A DNA stretch of 64,000 nt. It comes from Cytobacillus citreus. GTDB taxonomy: Bacteria; Bacillota; Bacilli; Bacillales; Cytobacillaceae. A program made the translations under genes and the position numbers. The stretch's first letter is position 1. The number at the start of each line of letters is the position of its first letter. Of the stretch, positions 19,427-28,507 are shown one piece after another. The notes below the pieces were generated by a model, which saw nothing but the letters and a program-made list of their open reading frames with translations, was not told the DNA's origin and ran no database searches. Where the stretch lies: assembly GCF_018343665.1 (NCBI RefSeq), contig NZ_JAGYPM010000003.1, positions 213,487 to 277,486 on the forward strand. The letters are read 5' to 3'.

Positions 19427-19993
19427 TTAAAATTTTATCAAAGATAGTACTTCAGCTCGAACTTTTTCATCTTCTGCAAATATCCCTCTAACCGCAGTGG
19501 TAACTGTTTGAGAACCAGGCTTTTTTACTCCACGCATTGTCATACACATATGCTCTGCTTCAACTACCACCATGGCCCCATGTGGTTCAAGCTTCTCCAT
19601 TATTGCTTCAACCACAGTTGATGTAATACGCTCCTGCAACTGGGGACGTTTAGCAACTGCTTCGACTGCTCTAGCCAATTTGCTTAAACCTGTCACCTTT
19701 CCATTACGAGGAATATATGCCACATGTGCTTTCCCAAAAAAAGGTACAAGATGATGCTCGCACATTGAATAAAAAGGGATATCTTTCACTAGAACCAATT
19801 CTTCATGATCCTCACTAAAAATAGTTTCAAAATATTCCTTAGGATTCTGGTTCAACCCCATAAATACTTCTTCATACATTTTTGCAACTCTTTTTGGTGT
19901 ATCATGTAATCCTTCTCTATCAGGATCTTCCCCCACCGCTTCTAATATTAAACGTACTGCATCTTCAATCTGCGCACGATTTACATTTGCCAT
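19427..19993 (-). CDS. folE: GTP cyclohydrolase I
   Basis: The enzyme converts GTP to dihydroneopterin triphosphate, the first step to tetrahydrofolate (gene mtrA in B. subtilis). The zinc and catalytic motifs [38 protein letters not shown] and [10 protein letters not shown] are intact. It has 188 residues. Two adjacent ATG codons (19996 and 19993) follow GAGGAGG. The second is at better spacing and matches the family. It is transcribed with mtrB. Confidence 0.97.
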   Translation of the reverse strand: MANVNRAQIEDAVRLILEAVGEDPDREGLHDTPKRVAKMYEEVFMGLNQNPKEYFETIFSEDHEELVLVKDIPFYSMCEHHLVPFFGKAHVAYIPRNGKVTGLSKLARAVEAVAKRPQLQERITSTVVEAIMEKLEPHGAMVVVEAEHMCMTMRGVKKPGSQTVTTAVRGIFAEDEKVRAEVLSLIKF

Positions 19994-20039
19994 CATACTT
20001 CCTCCTCAAATCACAGCTTTCTAAAACTCCAATATTTCC

Positions 20040-20433
20040 ATATTAGCATATTATTTTCTAAACAAGCAAAAAAGAAACGCTGAAAGTACTAGTTCGCCCA
20101 TAACAATCATAAGTCAAGTGTAAATGAAGTTTGATTTTTTAACCTTCTTGATGGATTGGCTTATTACCTTCGCTCTATTGAAATAGTGCTGACGTAACAA
20201 AACAAGGAGCCATACACCACGGTACGACCAATAGCATAGCTTTAAGTTATTTGTCGGAGAGGGGCTTGTTGCTCGAGCTATTCGAAGTATATAGTAGCCA
20301 AATGGAATATCAATTATAGACTGCAATTCCACGAAAATCTAATTCTTTTCCTTTCTAGGATAATAATGCTTATCCAGGTTCCTTATCCTGAAGCCAACAT
20401 CGGAGTCTGCACGTCCAATGCAGTCCAAAATGA
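20040..20433. other. Unassigned intergenic tract between hup and folE
   Basis: This gap of about 400 bp lies between the hup terminator and folE. It contains a more GC-rich tract (20130-20300, with CGGAGAGGGGCTTGTTGCTC) set in AT-rich DNA. An open frame of about 72 codons crosses it but lacks a ribosome site and recognisable similarity. It does not obviously match repeat families A, B or C. It may be a decayed gene or another repeat. Confidence 0.4.
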
Positions 20434-20463
20434 ACAAAAAAAACCGCGAAAACTCGCGGTTTT
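20434..20463 (-). terminator. Terminator of hup
   Basis: A perfect AACCGCGA/TCGCGGTT hairpin lies about 33 bp after the hup stop, flanked by runs of A and T. It is a strong rho-independent terminator on the minus strand. Confidence 0.9.
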
Positions 20464-20496
20464 AATTTAATGCTTACTTTAAGCACTCATATGTAC

Positions 20497-20769
20497 TTAT
20501 TTAACAGCATCTTTCAATGCTTTACCTGGTTTGAAAGCAGGAACTTTGCTTGCAGCGATTTCGATTTCCTCACCAGTTTGTGGATTGCGCCCTTTACGTG
20601 CAGCACGCTCACGAACCTCAAAGTTACCAAAACCAATCAATTGTACTTTATCACCATTTTTTAACGCATCTAAGATTGCATCAAAAACAGCATCAACTGC
20701 TTTAGTTGCATCTTTCTTAGAAAGCTCACTGCTTTCCGCAACTGCGTTAATTAGTTCTGTCTTGTTCAT
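20497..20769 (-). CDS. hup: DNA-binding protein HU
   Basis: This 90-residue histone-like protein bends and compacts DNA as a homodimer. The sequence is canonical: [12 protein letters not shown] at the start, then [22 protein letters not shown] with the DNA-intercalating arm, and [16 protein letters not shown] at the end. The ATG at 20769 follows the very strong site GGGAGGAGGTGA, consistent with high expression. It is monocistronic, with its own promoter and terminator. Confidence 0.98.
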   Translation of the reverse strand: MNKTELINAVAESSELSKKDATKAVDAVFDAILDALKNGDKVQLIGFGNFEVRERAARKGRNPQTGEEIEIAASKVPAFKPGKALKDAVK

Positions 20770-20807
20770 GCCTTTCACCTCCTCCCAAAATAAATATAAA
20801 CCCAAAA

Positions 20808-20836
20808 ATATTAAGCATTCTACTTACATTTGTAAA
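20808..20836 (-). promoter_or_regulatory. Probable vegetative promoter of hup
   Basis: On the minus strand, TTTACA (20836-20831) and TAATAT (20813-20808) are 17 bases apart, close to the SigA consensus. They lie about 40 bp upstream of the hup start codon. Upstream of it (20837-21095) the DNA is AT-rich and holds no supported gene. Confidence 0.6.
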
Positions 20837-21095
20837 CAAAATTACTGAAATCTAAACATTGCAATGTATTTTTGTTTAACAAGCCCAATAATAAATCAAA
20901 AACGGAAAGTTTTCAATCTATTTTTATTAAAAAGCCTTTAATAATAAGGGTTTATGGTATTACAACAGTAATTCTGTTAAAAGATTATCACAATCATTTG
21001 CTGTTATCAAGAATAATTCACGTTTTAATGGGGAATATTTCTTATTTTAACGATATTGTAACAAGATTACAGTAAAACTTTAGTCTTAAAGAGTA

Positions 21096-21412
21096 TTAGA
21101 AAAACTTGCGTTCGCCAAGTCCCAGGCTGTTGACAAACGCTCGCTTTCTTCGATACTCACCTTACTGCGGTGCTCATTACCCATCCATGTTAACTCCGCT
21201 CCTCGTAAGGCTTCGTGCCTCGAAAGACAAGCTTTTTCAATCAGCCTGAAATAGTTTTAAATTATGCTTTTTCTACACTCTGATACATGCCATCCACCAA
21301 GTCCTTTTTGGCGAATGCCTTAGTTTTCTTATGCGATCTTATTAGCAGATATTTAATTGAGCACACACTTTACTTTAGTTCGTTAATAAACTTAAACTTT
21401 CCTTTTAGCTAA
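21096..21412. repeat. Dispersed repeat family A, copy 2 (interrupted by a B element)
   Basis: The left arm (TTAGAAAAACTTGCGTTCGCCAAGTCC) and right arm (CCAAGTCCTTTTTGGCGAATGCC ... CCTTTTAGCTAA) together reconstruct the uninterrupted copy at 11766-11901. They are split by 174 bp of family B sequence. The match to copy 1 continues for about 100 bp in the right arm with few differences. Confidence 0.85.
21123..21296. mobile_element. Dispersed repeat family B, copy 2, inserted in repeat A (MITE-like)
   Basis: This 174-bp segment starts CAGGCTGTTGACAAACGCTC, contains TTTTTCAATCAGCCTG as an imperfect inverted match, and ends TGATACATGCCATCCA. It is flanked on both sides by CCAAGTCC (21115-21122 and 21297-21304). 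Removing the segment with one repeat restores repeat A as seen at 11766. It codes for no transposase, so it would have been moved in trans. The 8-bp duplication is seen directly and the mobility is inferred. Confidence 0.65.
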
Positions 21413-21416
21413 AACA

Positions 21417-21442
21417 ATAAAGACTCCTAATAGGAGTCTTTA
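21417..21442 (-). terminator. Terminator of spoIVA
   Basis: An 11-bp AAAGACTCCTA/TAGGAGTCTTT hairpin overlaps the spoIVA stop region and runs into AT-rich sequence. Confidence 0.8.
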
Positions 21443-22918
21443 TAAAATAATTGCGATTAATCCGCCTGAACCTTCGTTTATAATTCTTTCTAACGTCTCT
21501 TTTAACTTATATCTTGCATTTTCAGGCATCATGGAAAGTTTCGCCTGAATTCCCTCTCTAACAATTGAGCTTAAGCTCCTTCCAAATATATCAGAATTCC
21601 AAATGGACAAAGGATCATCTTCAAAATCCTGCATTAAATATCGAACAAGTTCTTCACTTTGTTTTTCAGTTCCTATAATTGGAGAAAACTCTGATTCCAC
21701 GTCCACTTTAATCATATGAATGGATGGTGCAACAGCTTTTAATCTTACACCAAATCTTGAGCCATGGCGTGTAATTTCTGGCTCATCAAGACTCATATCA
21801 GCAAGCGATGGAGCTGCAATTCCATAGCCAGTTTGTTTGACCATTTTCAATGCGTCTGAGATTTGATCATACTCGGATTTTGCATGAGCAAAATCTTGCA
21901 TTAACTCTAATAAATGATCTTTTCCTCGAATTTCAACGCCAACAATTTCTTTTAATACTTCATCGTAGAGATCATCTGGAGCGAATAGATCTATTTCTGC
22001 AACTCCCTGCCCCATTTCTATTCCGGCTAAACCTGCACGGTCAATAAATTCAAAATCACTGAATTGATGAACGACCCTATCGACGTCCCTTAATCGCCTA
22101 ATATCTTTTACAGTTTCTTTAACTGCTTCTTTATAGCTCTCTCTCAACCAATGATCTTCACGTAAAACCATTACCCAGCTCGGAAGATTTACATTAACCT
22201 CAAGCACTGGAAACTCATAAAGTGCTTCTCTCATGACATTATACACATCTGATTCACGCATACCTTCAACACTCATAGCAATAACTGGAATATCATACTT
22301 TTCTTCCAATTCTTTCCTGAGTGCATCTGTGTTTGGGTGATGAGGCTGAACACTATTTATAATCATTATGAAAGGTTTACCAACCTCTTTTAGTTCATTG
22401 ATCACTCTTTCCTCAGCTTCTAAGTAATTCTTCCGAGGTATCTCCCCAATCGTTCCATCAGTTGTAATTACAACACCAATTGTGGAATGCTCTTGAATCA
22501 CTTTTCTTGTTCCTATTTCTGCAGCCTCATGAAATGGAATTGGCTCTTCATACCATGGTGTATTAATCATTCGTGGACCATTCTCATCCTCATATCCTTT
22601 TGCACCTGGAACGGTATAACCTACACAATCAACTAATCGAATGTTTACATCCAAGCCTTCATCTACATGGACTGAAGCGGCTTGGTTTGGTACAAATTTT
22701 GGTTCAGTTGTCATAATTGTCTTCCCGGCTGCACTTTGAGGGAGTTCATCCTGGGTGCGAGCACGGTCAGCTTCATTACTCATATTAGGCAAAACAACTA
22801 ATTCCATAAATTTTTTTATAAAAGTTGATTTACCTGTACGCACAGCTCCAACTACTCCAAAATATATATCGCCGCCTGTTCTTTCGGCAATATCTTTAAA
22901 AATATCTACCTTTTCCAA
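21440..22918 (-). CDS. spoIVA: Stage IV sporulation protein A, spore coat morphogenetic ATPase
   Basis: SpoIVA polymerises on the forespore surface, using ATP, to form the basement layer of the coat. The 492-residue protein has a P-loop near the N-terminus (GVVGAVRTGKSTF), the VRLVDCVGYTVPGAKGYEDENG segment of the TRAFAC-type core, and the conserved C-terminal region. The start is TTG at 22918, 5 bases after GGGAGGGG, and no ATG is suitable. It is monocistronic, with a terminator at its end. Expression would be SigE-driven in the mother cell (family knowledge). Confidence 0.98.
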   Translation of the reverse strand: MEKVDIFKDIAERTGGDIYFGVVGAVRTGKSTFIKKFMELVVLPNMSNEADRARTQDELPQSAAGKTIMTTEPKFVPNQAASVHVDEGLDVNIRLVDCVGYTVPGAKGYEDENGPRMINTPWYEEPIPFHEAAEIGTRKVIQEHSTIGVVITTDGTIGEIPRKNYLEAEERVINELKEVGKPFIMIINSVQPHHPNTDALRKELEEKYDIPVIAMSVEGMRESDVYNVMREALYEFPVLEVNVNLPSWVMVLREDHWLRESYKEAVKETVKDIRRLRDVDRVVHQFSDFEFIDRAGLAGIEMGQGVAEIDLFAPDDLYDEVLKEIVGVEIRGKDHLLELMQDFAHAKSEYDQISDALKMVKQTGYGIAAPSLADMSLDEPEITRHGSRFGVRLKAVAPSIHMIKVDVESEFSPIIGTEKQSEELVRYLMQDFEDDPLSIWNSDIFGRSLSSIVREGIQAKLSMMPENARYKLKETLERIINEGSGGLIAIIL

Positions 22919-23040
22919 GTGATCCCCTCCCGAATCTGTGGGATAATATTATCCTATCTATTATGTTTGGACAGTATATGTTTATGACGTTGTCCTATCT
23001 CGTTATGACAGTTTTTATAATTAATTACCCCTTTTATTTG

Positions 23041-23352
23041 AAATGCGGATGCGCCTTCGGAATAATCAAAGAAAATATTATTCCTGCGATGATTATTCTT
23101 AGGAGCATTCCTTAGTGTTCACCCTCGACAAGTACAAGACGAGCCCTGCAAGAAGACTTTCTTTGTCTTCTTGAAGGGATTGGCTAGACATTCGTCCCTA
23201 GGAGCCGCAACTAGCCAAGCTTGTGACCTCGAGGTCGACAAAAACGCGACATCCTCCCAAAAGCTTCTCTTTTGGTCGTGCGATGTGTCGCATTGTCGAC
23301 ACTAGTACGTCCTGTACGTCGGGGGTAGGCGCAGGAGCTAGACAGTTATCTA
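23041..23352. repeat. Dispersed repeat family C, long copy 2
   Basis: It opens AAATGCGGATGCGCCTTCGGAA and closes GGGGGTAGGCGCAGGAGCTA. The ends are loosely inverted around the shared GCGCC/GGCGC block. Internally it carries a loop-rich tract (AAAAGCTTCTCTTTTGG) and CGCATTGTCGACACTAG, which is also found at 32.3 kb and 61.3 kb. It fills most of the gap between yphF and spoIVA. Open frames in it are repeat-derived. Confidence 0.8.
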
Positions 23353-23410
23353 ACTCTCAAAATAAAAATATTTTGCTTTTCATTTACTTTCAATGTAAAA
23401 ATATTAATAT

Positions 23411-23454
23411 TAAAAAAACCCTTCTCCTACAATATATTTTGCAGAAGAAGGGTT
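23411..23454 (-). terminator. Terminator of yphF
   Basis: A 16-bp stem with two mismatches (AACCCTTCTTCTGCAA / TTGTAGGAGAAGGGTT) is followed on the minus strand by a run of T, directly behind the yphF stop. Confidence 0.8.
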
Positions 23455-23458
23455 ATGC

Positions 23459-24172
23459 CTATTTCACCAAAAAGATAGGTTTTTTTGTTTTTTCATCAAT
23501 TGTATATGGTAATGAATATACGGGAACAAAGACTGAATCTTCAACTAGTATGTTCCTGATATCATCCCCTGGTTTATATGAATTTTCTTTATTTTGCAAT
23601 GCTTCATAAAGATCACTCGTATAATCTACATAAACCTCAGCATCACCGGTTATTACAAAAGGAAGATTTCTTCCACTATAAGGACTAAGAGCTACTGGAT
23701 CTTCTTTATATCCCATTTTTTTATAATCTAATGTAAAAACATTTCCTACGATGTGTTCCTTATATGGTGGGTACTTATATGATTTCATTCTCAATTTTAT
23801 CTCACGAATGGTTTCAGCCATTCTTAAATCAAACAGTTTTACTTTAGGATCGGTTTCAGCATCAACAAGAACATACTGAAATACACCGCCTGATTCATAT
23901 GCATTCCCTGGTGCCTCAGCCATATACTGTGGCACCAATTTCTTAAAATCAATCGGGTATTTTTGGTATATTGGGGTCGACTGATCTTTTGTTTTTATTG
24001 GCAGTAAACCATTATTATCTTCTTTAAATTGATCTACAGCTGTTTGTACAGCTTGAACCTGATCTTGATATGGTATTTTATTTTGTGCTAAATTTTCTTT
24101 TGGATACATGCATCCAGCAAGAATAGGAATTAATAAAACTAACATACTTAAAAGCTGCAAACCTTTTTTCAT
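23459..24172 (-). CDS. yphF: YphF, lipoprotein of unknown function
   Basis: The 237-residue protein starts MKKGLQLLSMLVLLIPILAGC, a lipoprotein signal with lipobox LAGC, so the mature protein would be lipid-anchored outside the membrane. The mature part shows no enzymatic motif. Size, lipobox and location between spoIVA and yphE match YphF. The ATG at 24172 has AAAGGG about 10 bases upstream. The frame is open further upstream, but that part overlaps yphE and lacks a site. Confidence 0.85.
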   Translation of the reverse strand: MKKGLQLLSMLVLLIPILAGCMYPKENLAQNKIPYQDQVQAVQTAVDQFKEDNNGLLPIKTKDQSTPIYQKYPIDFKKLVPQYMAEAPGNAYESGGVFQYVLVDAETDPKVKLFDLRMAETIREIKLRMKSYKYPPYKEHIVGNVFTLDYKKMGYKEDPVALSPYSGRNLPFVITGDAEVYVDYTSDLYEALQNKENSYKPGDDIRNILVEDSVFVPVYSLPYTIDEKTKKPIFLVK

Positions 24173-24263
24173 TTCAATCAACCCTTTTAGACTATGTATA
24201 AATTTAATTAGTAATGGCTCGGCTAATACTAAGCACCTTTTAGCATGCAACTTCCCTTTCGAT

Positions 24264-24464
24264 TTAACCACTGGTAGGGCCGCTAAAGACAACAAAAAAG
24301 ATGATAATACCTGATACAATCATTAAAATATAAGCGATAAGTGCTGTTAAGAACTTTAATATTCCACTTAACTTATAACGGCTCAAATAAATCATTAAAA
24401 TAGAAATAAACATGAAGGCCATTGAAGCAAGAGATATCCACATTTTCATTAATGACGGTGACAT
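24264..24464 (-). CDS. yphE: YphE, small DUF2768 membrane protein
   Basis: The 66-residue protein has two hydrophobic segments (about 8-25 and 36-61) and matches the DUF2768/YphE family by size and by position directly upstream of yphF. Its role is unknown, and neighbouring genes suggest sporulation. The ATG at 24464 follows AGGAG at 8 bases. Confidence 0.8.
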   Translation of the reverse strand: MSPSLMKMWISLASMAFMFISILMIYLSRYKLSGILKFLTALIAYILMIVSGIIIFFVVFSGPTSG

Positions 24465-24554
24465 AAAATCAACTCCTTTTTCCGAATTGTATTATATCAT
24501 ACCCCTTATCAGATTGAAAAAGAAACTACTCTTAGCTCTTGGTATGAAGTCATT

Positions 24555-24690
24555 AATAGAAAAACTTGACGTTTGCCAATTCCTTTTTGGGCGAATGCTC
24601 TAAGTTTTACATATGCGATCTTTTGGACAAAGACATTACCGAACGAACATCCCTTTTTGGACGTTATTTACTTAAATCTTCCTTTAGCTA
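24555..24690. repeat. Dispersed repeat family A, diverged copy 3
   Basis: It opens with TAGAAAAACTTGACGTTTGCCAAT, then has GGGCGAATGCTCTAAG and ATGCGATCTT in the same order as the copies at 11766 and 21096. It ends with CTTCCTTTAGCTA. It has diverged and contains a different middle segment. Confidence 0.65.
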
Positions 24691-24730
24691 TATACTTATT
24701 TAACACTAAGCAAGTAAAATATATTTAAAC

Positions 24731-24774
24731 AAAAAAAGGCTAAGCTAAGGAAGGGGCTATTCCTTAACTTAGCC
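24731..24774 (-). terminator. Terminator of gpsA
   Basis: A 15-bp inverted repeat with one mismatch (GGCTAAGTTAAGGAA / TTCCTTAGCTTAGCC) is followed on the minus strand by seven T, about 110 bp after the gpsA stop. This is strong evidence that transcription from gpsA ends here. Confidence 0.88.
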
Positions 24775-24882
24775 GGGTGACTAAATAACCCACGCACCCT
24801 GTTCATTTCACCAGTTTGCTTCGTTGCATTGTATGCATCAAGATGCTTTCTCGCATCCTCGAATGCCCATATTTCAAAAATA

Positions 24883-25953
24883 TTAACGATTATCTCCATT
24901 CACTAAATTTAATTCGCCTTCAAGTACGTTTGTAAAATCCTCCATCTCATTCTTTTTACCACGTGCCATCAAAAGATCTACTGCATCCTTTGCATTCACA
25001 TCATTAAAAAGCACATCATAAAGAACATCGGTGATCGGCATATTTACATCATATTTTTTGGCTAATTGTTTAGCGGCCTTTGTAGTTCTTACACCTTCGA
25101 CTACCATTCCTATATTATCTAAAACCTCTTGAAGCTTATGACCTTTACCGAGTAAATTACCTGCTCTCCAATTTCGTGAGTGTACGCTTGTACATGTCGC
25201 AATTAAGTCTCCGATACCCGTTAATCCTGAAAAGGTAAGCGGACTTGCTCCCATTTTTATTCCTAAACGAGCAATTTCAGCTAATCCTCTGGTGATTAAG
25301 GCAGCTTTCGCATTATCACCATATCCTAATCCATCTGTAATACCAGCTGCAAGTGCAATAATATTCTTCAATGCTCCACCGATTTCAACACCGACAAGGT
25401 CTGGATTTGTGTATACCCTGAAATTATGATTAATAAATAAGTCTTGAATTTTTTCAGCAGCATTCATATTTTTCGATGAAACAGTAACAGTTGTAGGATG
25501 ACGTAAACTAACTTCCTCAGCATGGCTCGGTCCTGAAAGAACAACTACACTATCCAAAATATTGACGGAAATTTCTTGTTCAATCATCTCAGATATACGG
25601 AGTAAAGTATCAGGCTCAATTCCTTTGCTAACATGGACAACTGTAAGCGGTTCTTTTCTAATAGAGTTGATCTTCCTAATTACTTCACGAATCGCTTTTG
25701 TTGGGACAGCTAGTACCATTGCATTGACACCTTCTAATGCTTCCTCTAGATGTGAAAAACCAATAATTCCTTCTGGAAGAAGTACTTCAGGTAAATACTT
25801 TTTATTTGTTTTATATTCATTGATTTCATTTATTTGGTTTGGATTATGCCCCCAAAGGCGAACTTCATGTCCATTATCCGCTAATACCATGGCTAATGCA
25901 GTTCCCCAGCTGCCTGCTCCAATGACAGCAACACTTTCTGTCATTCGCTCCAT
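24883..25953 (-). CDS. gpsA: Glycerol-3-phosphate dehydrogenase [NAD(P)+]
   Basis: The enzyme reduces dihydroxyacetone phosphate to sn-glycerol-3-phosphate for phospholipid synthesis. The nucleotide motif [12 protein letters not shown] is at the N-terminus. [11 protein letters not shown], the catalytic-lysine region [28 protein letters not shown] and [16 protein letters not shown] follow. ATG at 25953 is used, with AAAGGT upstream. ATG at 25944 is nearer the usual family start but has a badly spaced site. It lies downstream of der. Confidence 0.96.
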   Translation of the reverse strand: MERMTESVAVIGAGSWGTALAMVLADNGHEVRLWGHNPNQINEINEYKTNKKYLPEVLLPEGIIGFSHLEEALEGVNAMVLAVPTKAIREVIRKINSIRKEPLTVVHVSKGIEPDTLLRISEMIEQEISVNILDSVVVLSGPSHAEEVSLRHPTTVTVSSKNMNAAEKIQDLFINHNFRVYTNPDLVGVEIGGALKNIIALAAGITDGLGYGDNAKAALITRGLAEIARLGIKMGASPLTFSGLTGIGDLIATCTSVHSRNWRAGNLLGKGHKLQEVLDNIGMVVEGVRTTKAAKQLAKKYDVNMPITDVLYDVLFNDVNAKDAVDLLMARGKKNEMEDFTNVLEGELNLVNGDNR

Positions 25954-26023
25954 TAGATCACTACCTTTTATTGATATTTGTTCAGCTTTCGCTTTTCTCT
26001 TTCAAGATTCAGAGATGGTCCGA

Positions 26024-27334
26024 TTATTTTCGTTCTCTTGCAAATATCTTAATAGGTGTTCCTTCAAAGCCGAAAGCATCTCTAATTCGATTTTCTATAA
26101 AACGCTCATAAGAAAAATGCATTAATTCAGGCTCATTCACAAACACAACAAAAGTCGGCGGCTTAACAGCGACTTGTGTCGTATAGTATATTTTTAAGCG
26201 TCTCCCCTTATCCGTAGGTGTTGGATTCATTGCAACCGCATCCATTATTACATCATTAAGGACACTTGTGTCAACACGTAATGCATGATTTTCACTAGCG
26301 GTATTAATCATCGGAATAAGTGTATGAATTCGTTTTTTGGTTTTAGCAGAAAGGAATACAATTGGTGCGTAATCAAGGAAAAGAAAATGTTCTCGAATCT
26401 TTTGCTCAAACTCTTTCATGGTCTTTTCATCTTTTTCAACAGCATCCCACTTATTTACAACAATGACTACTGCTCTCCCTGCTTCATGTGCATATCCTGC
26501 AATCCGCTTGTCCTGCTCAATGATACCTTCCTCACCATCAATCACTACAAGAACTACATCCGAGCGTTCAATTGCCCTTAAAGCGCGAAGAACACTATAT
26601 TTCTCGGTTGTTTCATATACCTTACCTTTTTTACGCATTCCTGCTGTGTCTATAATGACATACTTTTCTCCATTAAAAGTTAGCTCTGAATCGATTGCAT
26701 CTCTCGTAGTACCGGCAACATTGCTAACAATTACACGATCTTCTCCTAGAATTGCATTAACAAGAGATGATTTCCCTACATTCGGTCTTCCAATTAAGGA
26801 AAATTTAATAACATCATCTTCATAATCTTTTTGCCCATGTTTAGGAAAATGCTTCGCAGCTTCATCTAGTAAATCACCTAATCCTAACCCATGTGAACCT
26901 GATATGGGAAATGGCTCTCCAAATCCTAACGCATAGAAATCATATATTTGATCTCTCATTTCTGGATTATCAATTTTATTAACCCCGAGTACGACAGGCT
27001 TTTTTGCCCTATAAAGTATTTTGGCCACTTCCTCATCTGCAGCAGTCACCCCTTCCCTGCCATTTGTCAGGAAAATAATGACATCTGCTTCATCTATAGC
27101 AATTTCTGCCTGTTGGCGAATTTGCTCTAGGAACGGCTCGTCTCCGATATCAATCCCACCGGTATCAATAATATTAAAATCATGATTTAACCATTCTGCT
27201 GAACTGTATATACGATCCCTAGTCACACCAGGAATATCCTCAACAATAGAAATTCGTTCCCCGACAATTCTGTTAAAAATTGTTGATTTTCCTACGTTTG
27301 GACGTCCGACAATTGCCACTACAGGTTTTGCCAT
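26024..27334 (-). CDS. der: Ribosome biogenesis GTPase Der (EngA)
   Basis: This double-GTPase protein is needed for maturation of the 50S subunit. Two full G domains are present, each with GRPNVGKS (residues about 9-16 and near 183), DTGG / DTAGM switch motifs, NKID / NKWD specificity motifs, and a C-terminal KH-like domain ([23 protein letters not shown]). ATG at 27334 ([13 protein letters not shown]) follows AAGGGTGA. It has 436 residues, the usual length. It precedes gpsA as in B. subtilis. Confidence 0.98.
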   Translation of the reverse strand: MAKPVVAIVGRPNVGKSTIFNRIVGERISIVEDIPGVTRDRIYSSAEWLNHDFNIIDTGGIDIGDEPFLEQIRQQAEIAIDEADVIIFLTNGREGVTAADEEVAKILYRAKKPVVLGVNKIDNPEMRDQIYDFYALGFGEPFPISGSHGLGLGDLLDEAAKHFPKHGQKDYEDDVIKFSLIGRPNVGKSSLVNAILGEDRVIVSNVAGTTRDAIDSELTFNGEKYVIIDTAGMRKKGKVYETTEKYSVLRALRAIERSDVVLVVIDGEEGIIEQDKRIAGYAHEAGRAVVIVVNKWDAVEKDEKTMKEFEQKIREHFLFLDYAPIVFLSAKTKKRIHTLIPMINTASENHALRVDTSVLNDVIMDAVAMNPTPTDKGRRLKIYYTTQVAVKPPTFVVFVNEPELMHFSYERFIENRIRDAFGFEGTPIKIFARERK

Positions 27335-27463
27335 GAACATCACCCTTTCTTTCTACAATAGTTAAGTAAAGCTTTAGCGAAAATCAGTGAATTGTATATT
27401 TTTACATTTAGTTTGCTAAGCAACTACTTAACCTCCTGAATTTTTAAAAATCCTATTAAATAA

Positions 27464-27491
27464 ACCCTTCTTTCAATTTTTATAGAAGGGT
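27464..27491 (-). terminator. Hairpin after yphA
   Basis: An ACCCTTCT/AGAAGGGT stem of 8 bp with a 12-base AT loop lies about 95 bp after the yphA stop and 130 bp before der. The T run is weak, so it may only reduce read-through into der. Confidence 0.5.
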
Positions 27492-27583
27492 CTAACTTCA
27501 TTATCTTATCAAAGCAGTACAAGGCTCGCAATGAAAAACTTGGAATATCAATCAGTGTTTCACAATTTTGTCCATTTTTTCAG

Positions 27584-28192
27584 TTATAATAATTTTTGTT
27601 TCTCTTTTTCAACTCGATTCAAGTTTTTCTCATAGAAAGTTGACAAGTATTCCAATCCATTCCATGTAGCAATTATTATTGTTGAGAGCGCAATAACATC
27701 TAAAAAAGCATATGAGCCAATGACATGAGGAAATGTATATTTTTTTAGGATAAGTGCATATAGAAATTCGCCTTGAATTGATCCTAATAAGATAATAATA
27801 ATACGATAAATCTTATTTGTCTGTAAGACAATGGATAAAGATATTAATAATACAGTCAACATCCAAATTCTTGGGAAAATAATCCAAACAGGATCAAATA
27901 ACTCAAATAAATGAAAGCATACATAGGAAAGCATTATGATAAATGAGCATAATAATAAATAAGATGCTTTTATTTTTTTCATTCTAACTATGACTTTGAA
28001 TAAAGGAATTACGAGTATTATACTAGCTAACGATATTTCCATTTCAAACAGAAGAATGGAATGCGGCGAAAATATGATTAGTAATAAAATCCAAAGTGAT
28101 AGTCTTAACCTATTTACATGTTTTTTTTTCAACAAAAAGGTGGCAATAACCCAAAAAAACCATGCAATCCAGTAAAATGTTAATCCTTCCAT
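27584..28192 (-). CDS. yphA: YphA, integral membrane protein
   Basis: The 202-residue protein has six predicted membrane segments (from YWIAWFFWVIATFLL to AFLDVIALSTIIIATW) and a basic C-terminal tail. It matches YphA by size, topology and place between der and fni. The function is unknown. The ATG at 28192 follows AGGAGGTGG. It faces ypzI divergently. Confidence 0.8.
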   Translation of the reverse strand: MEGLTFYWIAWFFWVIATFLLKKKHVNRLRLSLWILLLIIFSPHSILLFEMEISLASIILVIPLFKVIVRMKKIKASYLLLCSFIIMLSYVCFHLFELFDPVWIIFPRIWMLTVLLISLSIVLQTNKIYRIIIILLGSIQGEFLYALILKKYTFPHVIGSYAFLDVIALSTIIIATWNGLEYLSTFYEKNLNRVEKEKQKLL

Positions 28193-28322
28193 TTATTATC
28201 CACCTCCTAACATTCCCATTATGACACTTATCTATGTACTTTAGTCATAAGGAATCGAGATTTGATGGAATCATTTTATTTTCTTGTTGCAAACTACATC
28301 TTAAGAAAGGAAGGTGTGCAAT

Positions 28323-28460
28323 ATGGGAAGAGATCGTCAAGAAATGAAACTAAAAAAAAGTAAGAGAGTAGAATCAAACCGAGATCAGGCCCTTCATTAT
28401 CCCGGTTCTACAAAGTTGCAAAGTCCAGAAGAAGCTAGAGAATTGAATAATAATAAATAA
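28323..28460 (+). CDS. ypzI: YpzI family small protein
   Basis: This 45-codon gene on the plus strand was read directly from the sequence. It has ATG 28323 behind GGAAGGTG, and the peptide begins MGRDRQEMKLKKSKRVESNR and continues DQALHYPGSTKLQSPEEAREL. The LHYPG and SPEEAR motifs fit the YpzI family, which is found at this place in B. subtilis. It is highly charged, soluble and of unknown function. It is convergent with fni, with a shared terminator. Confidence 0.85.
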   Translation: MGRDRQEMKLKKSKRVESNRDQALHYPGSTKLQSPEEARELNNNK

Positions 28461-28470
28461 GAGTATATGT

Positions 28471-28502
28471 AAAAACTCTTGCTTTAGTTAGCAAGAGTTT
28501 TA
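28471..28502. terminator. Bidirectional terminator between ypzI and fni
   Basis: AAAACTCTTGC and GCAAGAGTTTT form an 11-bp perfect stem with A/T tracts on both sides, placed between two convergent genes. Confidence 0.88.
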
Positions 28503-28507
28503 CTGGC

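Noticed and set aside
20114..20332. 72-codon frame between folE and hup
   Set aside because: It has no ribosome site and no recognisable similarity. Kept only as part of an unassigned tract.
23223..23609. 128-codon plus-strand frame upstream of spoIVA
   Set aside because: It starts in repeat C and runs antisense into yphF across its terminator. It has no initiation signal.
24696..24899. 67-codon frame overlapping the gpsA end
   Set aside because: The frame passes through both arms of the gpsA terminator and has only a weak site, so it is most likely read-through of non-coding DNA.
26418..26825. 135-codon plus-strand frame opposite der
   Set aside because: It is antisense to conserved GTPase motifs. 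The frame is a by-product of codon bias in der.
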